Below are positions 6,809 to 10,352 of a stretch of DNA of 10,352 nucleotides, one piece after another. The stretch is from Gammaproteobacteria bacterium (GTDB lineage: Bacteria > Pseudomonadota > Gammaproteobacteria > UBA6429 > Thiohalophilaceae), in contig DRJN01000419.1 in assembly GCA_011052165.1 (NCBI GenBank), positions 1-10,352 of the forward strand. Direction: 5' to 3'. The translations under genes and the position numbers were made by a program. Numbering within the stretch: position 1 is the first letter of the stretch; each line of letters opens with the position of its first letter. The notes beneath the pieces were generated by a model, which was not told where the DNA came from, did no database searches, and saw nothing but the letters and a program-made list of their open reading frames with translations.

Positions 6809-6863
6809 GTTGTTGGCAACGAAAAACGGTAGGTTGGGCTTTATTTTATTCAACCCAACCTAC
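6809..6863 (+). repeat. REP-like repeat, variant copy G, with conserved 5' flank
   Basis: The core is a perfect inverted repeat, GTAGGTTGGG (6829-6838) and CCCAACCTAC (6854-6863), around a 15-base loop. It is preceded by GTTG-TTGG-CAAC (6809-6820) and GAAAAAC (6821-6827). The same order (mini-hairpin, GAAAAAC, one base, GTAGG) occurs at copy F (10132-10182). The arms differ from the GATGGGT class, so this is a subfamily. Confidence 0.7.
6821..6863 (-). terminator. Probable rho-independent terminator of dusB-fis
   Basis: Read on the minus strand, 25 bases after the fis stop codon, a ten-base-pair stem (GTAGGTTGGG/CCCAACCTAC) is followed almost directly by GTTTTTC (6827-6821). That is the layout of an intrinsic terminator, formed here by the REP-like unit and its conserved flank. 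Confidence 0.6.
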
Positions 6864-6888
6864 AACTGTCGAGTCAGGTCAGTCTGAT

Positions 6889-7182
6889 TTAGTTATGCAA
6901 ATCGTACAGTTTTAATTTCTTGCGCAGGGTGCCGCGATTAATGCCCAGCATTTCGGAGGCCCTGCTCTGGTTGCCACGGGTGTGTTTAAGCACACAACGC
7001 AGCAGGGGTTCTTCAATTTCCTGCAGTACCACTTTGTAGAAATCTGTAGTCGCGTGGCCATCCAGTTGTTTCAGATACATTTCAACCGTATCTTCGACGC
7101 AGGCGCGCAGGGGTTTGTGAACCTGTTCCGCCATGTTGTTACCCAGGTTTAGTGCTGTGTTATCTATGAGAGTTTCAGTCAT
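6889..7182 (-). CDS. fis: Nucleoid-associated DNA-binding protein Fis
   Basis: Fis is a homodimeric DNA-bending protein that shapes the nucleoid and activates rRNA and many other promoters. The 97 residues compare with 98 in E. coli. The helix-turn-helix fills the C-terminus (about 73-94), with SRASEMLGINRGTLRKKLK and the closing LYDL typical of Fis and of the NtrC-family C-terminal domain. The dimerising core runs from about 25 to 70 (EMYLKQLDGHATTDFYKVVLQEIEEPLL). Its ATG overlaps the dusB stop codon (ATGA), and AAGGAGG at 7199-7193 inside dusB serves as ribosome binding site. The dusB-fis pairing is conserved in gammaproteobacteria and supports the call. Transcription probably ends at the hairpin downstream. 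Confidence 0.96.
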   Translation of the reverse strand: MTETLIDNTALNLGNNMAEQVHKPLRACVEDTVEMYLKQLDGHATTDFYKVVLQEIEEPLLRCVLKHTRGNQSRASEMLGINRGTLRKKLKLYDLHN

Positions 7183-8165
7183 GCTGCCATTTCCTCCTTG
7201 TTGATTAGGGTAGCGAAGAATTCCTCCACTATATTTTTTTGATCCTTGGCGTTTTCCACCCGGTTAATCAGTTGCCGGAAGGCAGCGCCGTGTTGCTGGC
7301 CCTTGCTGTACCAGCTGATATGTTTGCGCGCCATACGCACGCCCGTGTAGTCGCCGTAAAAGGCATAGAGATTATCGAGATGGCCGAGGAGAATCGTGCG
7401 GATTTCCCCGGGACCGGGTTCAGGAAGGGTCTCTCCGGTATCCAGATAATGACGAATTTCCCTGAAGATCCAGGGACGGCCCTGCGCGGCGCGGCCAATC
7501 ATGATGGCATCCGCACGGGTGTAATCAAGCACGAAGCGGGCTTTTTCCGGGCTACGGATGTCGCCGTTAGCAATGACGGGAATGTGAATTTGCTGTTTTA
7601 CTTTGGCAATGGTGTCATATTCGGCATTACCGTGGTACTGATCGGTGCGGGTGCGACCGTGGATGGCCAGCGCCTGAATGCCGCAATCCTCGGCAATGTG
7701 GGCGATACAGGGGGCATTACGGTTGTCCTGATCCCAGCCGGTACGGATTTTCAGGGTGACGGGAACATCTACAGCCTCAACAACCGCCTGCAGAATTTGG
7801 GCAACCAGTCGTTCGTCGCGCATGAGGGCTGAACCTGCCAGTACATTACAAACTTTTTTGGCCGGACAGCCCATGTTGATGTCAATGATCTGTGCGCCTC
7901 GGTCGGCATTGTGACGTGCTGCCTCAGCCATCATGGCCGGTTCGGTACCCATGATCTGTACGGATTTGGGTTCGATTTCGCCTGCGTGGCTGGCGCGTCG
8001 CCGGGTCTTTTTGCTGCCCCAGAGCAGTGAATGGGATGAGACCATTTCGGATACCGCCATACCCGCGCCGAGGTTTTTGCATAGTTGGCGAAAGGGCAGA
8101 TCGGTGACCCCGGCCATCGGCGCAAGAATCAGGTTGTTAGCAAGCTGGTGAGGTCCGATTTTCAT
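7179..8165 (-). CDS. dusB: tRNA-dihydrouridine synthase B
   Basis: DusB reduces specific uridines in the D-loop of tRNA to dihydrouridine, using FMN and NADPH, in the cytoplasm. The 328 residues equal the usual length. The TIM-barrel FMN domain shows LAPMAGVTDLPFR (14-26), the catalytic cysteine Cys100 in NMGCPAKKV, LKIRTGW (138-144, with FMN-binding Lys139), IHGRTR (168-173), IANGDI (198-203) and IGRAAQGRPW (223-232). The C-terminal helical RNA-binding domain includes RMARKHISWY (277-286). It is the first gene of the dusB-fis operon and overlaps fis by four bases. The ATG at 8165 matches family starts, but no strong ribosome binding site precedes it. Confidence 0.96.
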   Translation of the reverse strand: MKIGPHQLANNLILAPMAGVTDLPFRQLCKNLGAGMAVSEMVSSHSLLWGSKKTRRRASHAGEIEPKSVQIMGTEPAMMAEAARHNADRGAQIIDINMGCPAKKVCNVLAGSALMRDERLVAQILQAVVEAVDVPVTLKIRTGWDQDNRNAPCIAHIAEDCGIQALAIHGRTRTDQYHGNAEYDTIAKVKQQIHIPVIANGDIRSPEKARFVLDYTRADAIMIGRAAQGRPWIFREIRHYLDTGETLPEPGPGEIRTILLGHLDNLYAFYGDYTGVRMARKHISWYSKGQQHGAAFRQLINRVENAKDQKNIVEEFFATLINKEEMAA

Positions 8166-8447
8166 GAATCTATTAAGGTATCTTGTCCCGGTTTACCGAT
8201 ACTAGGCGCTCGAAGGCCCGATCACAGTATTACGGCATTGAAATATATAACTCGCACAGGCTTTTGTTGGTTTCAGCCGCAGCAGGGGCTGTCTTTTCCG
8301 CCGTTATTTGGCCGAAAGTAGAGCGTCTGAGTTTGTTTTTCAAGCACGCCAGGAGCCTGTTCAAGAAGAGGACCCCACCGCAGAAAAGCTGGATTTTTGG
8401 CCAGATTTCCCCATTATTTTTTTGTTAACTAGTCCTGTATTCGCCTC

Positions 8448-8500
8448 AAAGCCGTTCCCCTCGCGACGGGCTTTATTCCCGGACAGGCTCTCCTGCCGGG
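8448..8500 (-). other. Two consecutive RNA hairpins in the dusB-fis leader
   Basis: CCCGG-A-CAGG (8478-8487) pairs with CCTG-CCGGG (8492-8500) with one bulged base and a CTCT loop. Next to it AAAGCCGT (8448-8455) pairs with ACGGGCTTT (8466-8474) with one bulge. In the minus direction neither has a proper T tract; in the plus direction the second ends in GGGCTTTATT and could terminate weakly. They would sit at the 5' end of a transcript starting near 8500. Confidence 0.4.
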
Positions 8501-8506
8501 CCGAAT

Positions 8507-8535
8507 ATAATACCTGCATTACCGGACTGGATAAA
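8507..8535 (-). promoter_or_regulatory. Candidate promoter for dusB-fis (or a small RNA)
   Basis: On the minus strand TTTATC (8535-8530) lies 17 bases before TATTAT (8512-8507, five of six consensus bases). The -35 matches in only three positions. A start near 8500 would give dusB a leader of about 335 bases beginning with two hairpins. The same AT-rich core reads TATAAT on the plus strand, but without a -35 at proper spacing. Confidence 0.35.
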
Positions 8536-8585
8536 GTGACAATGGCGATTTTTGTGCTGATTTTAGCGGCCGCCGATGGAATTTT

Positions 8586-10097
8586 TCACAAGAGCTGAAA
8601 TTCGAAATTCACAGCATCCCGGCCCGGATCGAGAACGCCAATGCGAATATGCACAGGAGTGCCTGGTTTCATCAATAAAAACGGGCTGTTAAGGCTGCCC
8701 AGATAGTTAGCGGGTGAGAAACGGCGTTGGGCCACCACGGTGCCCGTCAGATCCGAGAGGGTTACCCGTATGTCGGGGTAGGGCTGACTGAAGTTTGCCT
8801 GGTTGACGATGGTGGCAGTAATCAACAGTGCTTTTTTGTTCTGCGGATTGGCGCGAATATCGCGCTCCAGTATCCTGATCTGGTCAACATCCCGGCGGAC
8901 ATGGATGCGGCAGGGGGCATACTGACAGAATTGCTCCAGCCAGGGACGGGCCTGGGGGAAATAATGGATGATGTCGATACTGCGAAACAGGGCTAGCTGG
9001 GTGAGCAGGGCCAGGCTTAGCAGCAGGATCAGGAGCAAACCGGCGATAATTTTCCAGGGGCTGGCTCTTTTTGGCTCGGTCACGGCGAGGGAGTCGCGCA
9101 GGCGGCGGGGGATCTCGTGTTCAGGTGGTTTCCCGGACGAAATAGCCTGATTTTCTTCTATGGGACGGGGAATATCCGTGATAGATATCGCCTCATCTTC
9201 AAACTTGATATCGTCACGGCTACTGTCAAGGTGGGCGTTTTTGCCGAAAGCGGCCAGCATTTCCTCTTCCACCCGGTAAGCCTGCTCCTCCGGTTTTTCA
9301 CCATAGAGCGGAAGTTCTGAGTCAGAAAAAATATTGTCGATGGCCTGATTAATTTCAGTCTCATCATTGAAGGTAGTTTTTTCTTTTTTTGTATTCCAGG
9401 TTTCGTTGGGAGTCGTGAGGCTATCGAGAATTTCAGCTTCGGACTCTTTTTTTTCCAGTTCGGCCATGCCCCGTTCAAGCTGCTGGTGCATGTCGGAAAA
9501 AATATCACCGATATTCTGCTCTTCTTTCAGTGCATCCGAGATATCTGAATATCCATAGGCGTCTTCTGCCGGTACCTGATCCGGTGCCTTGGTCAGGGTC
9601 TGCTCCGTATTAGGGTGATTATCCTGTTTGAACCCGTCGTCGGCCAATGCCTCAAAAATATCATCAGGATTATCAACTGGCGGGCTTGCTTGCGAAGGGT
9701 CTTTATCCTCTGGATCGCTGGATGGTGTAAAAACAGGAGATTCGTCCTGCGCAAAGGTGTCTATAAAGTCATCCCTTGCCGAAAAAGAAGGCAGATCAAA
9801 ATGATCGGCTGGGGAGGGGGTGATGTCATTTTCGTTTTCGACCCGCGTATGTTCAGAGGGAGTCTCCCCTGGTGCTGAAAATTCCGAAGCGAAAATACTG
9901 CTATCATGTTCGTCAGCTTCATGGCGGCTGTCGGAGGTTCGTGTGGCCGGTTTCTCGTCAGACAGAGCCTCGATGAGACTTTCACTGCCATTGAATACCT
10001 GATGGCAATGGCCGCAACGTACCAACCCTTTGGCCATGGCCAATTGTTCGTCGGTAATGCGAAAGCAGGTTTTGCACTCGGGACAGCAGGTAAACAT
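8586..10097 (-). CDS. Zinc-ribbon (MJ0042-type) DUF3426 membrane protein
   Basis: A 503-residue protein of unknown function, usually found near prmA, dusB and fis. The N-terminal MJ0042 zinc ribbon is intact: Cys5-P-E-Cys8 and Cys28-G-H-Cys31. A very long, acidic and probably disordered linker follows (about 40-340), including a charged helical stretch that may be coiled coil (about 190-225). One membrane helix lies at about 348-371. The C-terminal DUF3426 domain (about 372-503) has the Cys391/Cys396 pair and the ITATIVNQANFSQPYPDIRVTLSD and GSLNSPF blocks. By the usual charge rule the zinc ribbon is cytoplasmic and the C-domain periplasmic. The frame is open 30 codons upstream to an ATG at 10187, but those codons come partly from a repeat element. 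The ATG at 10097, directly before the zinc ribbon, is the family start, with a weak ribosome binding site. A link between cytoplasmic and envelope events is only inferred. Confidence 0.87.
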   Translation of the reverse strand: MFTCCPECKTCFRITDEQLAMAKGLVRCGHCHQVFNGSESLIEALSDEKPATRTSDSRHEADEHDSSIFASEFSAPGETPSEHTRVENENDITPSPADHFDLPSFSARDDFIDTFAQDESPVFTPSSDPEDKDPSQASPPVDNPDDIFEALADDGFKQDNHPNTEQTLTKAPDQVPAEDAYGYSDISDALKEEQNIGDIFSDMHQQLERGMAELEKKESEAEILDSLTTPNETWNTKKEKTTFNDETEINQAIDNIFSDSELPLYGEKPEEQAYRVEEEMLAAFGKNAHLDSSRDDIKFEDEAISITDIPRPIEENQAISSGKPPEHEIPRRLRDSLAVTEPKRASPWKIIAGLLLILLLSLALLTQLALFRSIDIIHYFPQARPWLEQFCQYAPCRIHVRRDVDQIRILERDIRANPQNKKALLITATIVNQANFSQPYPDIRVTLSDLTGTVVAQRRFSPANYLGSLNSPFLLMKPGTPVHIRIGVLDPGRDAVNFEFQLL

Positions 10098-10131
10098 AAT
10101 TTGGTTTAAATCTCTTTGGGTGTTATTCCCC

Positions 10132-10182
10132 GCTGCTTGCAGCGAAAAACAGTAGGATGGGTAGAGCAAAGCGAAACCCATC
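10132..10182 (+). repeat. GTAG-headed REP-like repeat, copy F, with conserved 5' flank
   Basis: The 31-base core (10152-10182) has the GTAG head and GATGGGT/ACCCATC arms with an AGAGCAAAGCGAA loop. In front of it are the mini-hairpin GCTGC-TT-GCAGC (10132-10143) and GAAAAAC (10144-10150), the same order as at copy G. Read on the minus strand, the stem is followed by CTACTGTTTTTC, a terminator-like arrangement. It sits 35 bases upstream of the DUF3426 start codon. Confidence 0.78.
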
Positions 10183-10200
10183 AGCATGCTACAACTTAAT

Positions 10201-10230
10201 ACCCCGCCAGCTTGCTGCGGGGTTGTTTAT
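10201..10230. terminator. Intrinsic terminator hairpin upstream of the DUF3426 gene
   Basis: ACCCCGC (10201-10207) pairs perfectly with GCGGGGT (10217-10223) around a nine-base loop. On the plus strand it is followed by TGTTTATT; on the minus strand by ATTAAGTTGT. It could end a plus-strand transcript from the right edge or, less ideally, a minus-strand gene lying upstream beyond the window. Confidence 0.55.
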
Positions 10231-10352
10231 TGGCTACTCGAACGGATCATCAGGTTGACGTAATGAAACCAGTATAAGCAATTGGCGGGAACAAGAAAAA
10301 CAGTCTTTCCATCAGGATACGGATAGTGAGTGCCTGGTGCCGTGAAGGCAAA
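10231..10352. other. Right-edge region without an assignable gene
   Basis: The last 122 bases hold no recognisable protein. One minus-strand frame is open from the edge to a TAA at 10229-10227, immediately before the terminator hairpin, but its 41 codons match no family I know. In related genomes prmA would be expected nearby; its C-terminus is not visible here. Confidence 0.3.

Larger units (their letters stand above)
6623..6888. other. fis-purH intergenic region
   Basis: A gap of 266 bases. It holds a terminator-like repeat just after fis, a short imperfect hairpin (GAAACTCG at 6705-6712 with CGAGGTTC at 6718-6725) in the presumed purH leader, and presumably the purH promoter. I could not find a promoter with both boxes convincing, and no PurR-type operator. 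Confidence 0.5.
8166..8585. other. Gene-free stretch upstream of dusB-fis
   Basis: 420 bases without a convincing gene: the open frames here are short, plus-strand and unlike any protein I recognise. The region should contain the dusB-fis promoter and leader. It holds one reasonable minus-strand promoter and two adjacent strong hairpins, listed separately, and an AT-rich segment (8408-8430). No tRNA-like cloverleaf and no copy of the GTAG repeat was seen. Confidence 0.5.

Noticed and set aside
8183..8598. Small plus-strand coding regions in the gap upstream of dusB
   Set aside because: The open frames overlap one another or dusB antisense, lack ribosome binding sites and resemble no protein. 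Hairpins occupy the same space.
10098..10187. Longer start for the DUF3426 protein at 10187
   Set aside because: The 30 extra codons run through repeat copy F and its flank. The zinc ribbon that opens the family begins at the ATG at 10097.
10227..10352. C-terminal end of an upstream minus-strand gene running off the right edge
   Set aside because: The frame is open for 41 codons and stops just before a terminator hairpin, but no family is recognisable. PrmA, expected from synteny, does not match, and an open run this short can occur by chance.

Overview
The window reads as a chromosomal segment of a free-living, non-enteric gammaproteobacterium. The evidence is the gene neighbourhood (zinc-ribbon/DUF3426 protein, dusB, fis, purH, purD, all on the minus strand), which I know from Pseudomonas-like and related gammaproteobacteria, plus a gammaproteobacterial type of PhhB with an N-terminal CEAC motif. 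I cannot name the genus.

Layout, left to right: the 5' part of purD (1-246, minus, running off the left edge); a gap holding three copies of a GTAG-headed REP-like repeat; a membrane phosphoglycerol-transferase of the LTA synthase/OpgB family (496-2526, minus); a divergent promoter region; a purple-acid-phosphatase-like metallophosphoesterase (2681-4066, the only plus-strand gene); a convergent gap bordered by two more repeats; phhB (4218-4568) and a secreted DUF2059 protein (4565-5038), overlapping by ATGA just downstream of purH (5057-6622); a gap with a terminator-like repeat; fis (6889-7182) and dusB (7179-8165), again overlapping by ATGA; a 420-base gene-free stretch with hairpins; and a zinc-ribbon, single-membrane-span DUF3426 protein (8586-10097), preceded by another repeat and a terminator.

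How it fits together: dusB-fis is the classical tRNA dihydrouridylation/nucleoid protein operon. purH and purD encode purine biosynthesis steps, but here they are separated by four genes. That insert contains two envelope phospho-enzymes transcribed divergently, and a DUF2059-phhB pair that looks co-transcribed with purH.

The most unusual signal is a dispersed repeat family with seven recognisable copies in 10 kb. Each has a GTAG-type head followed by a palindrome with GATGGGT/ACCCATC (or GTTGGG/CCCAAC) arms. The copies sit at gene ends and in places form part of stop codons. Two carry a conserved flank that makes the opposite strand look like an intrinsic terminator. This matches the architecture of REP elements mobilised by RAYT (TnpA-REP) transposases, although no such transposase is in the window. 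I found no CRISPR array, tRNA, rRNA or complete mobile element.
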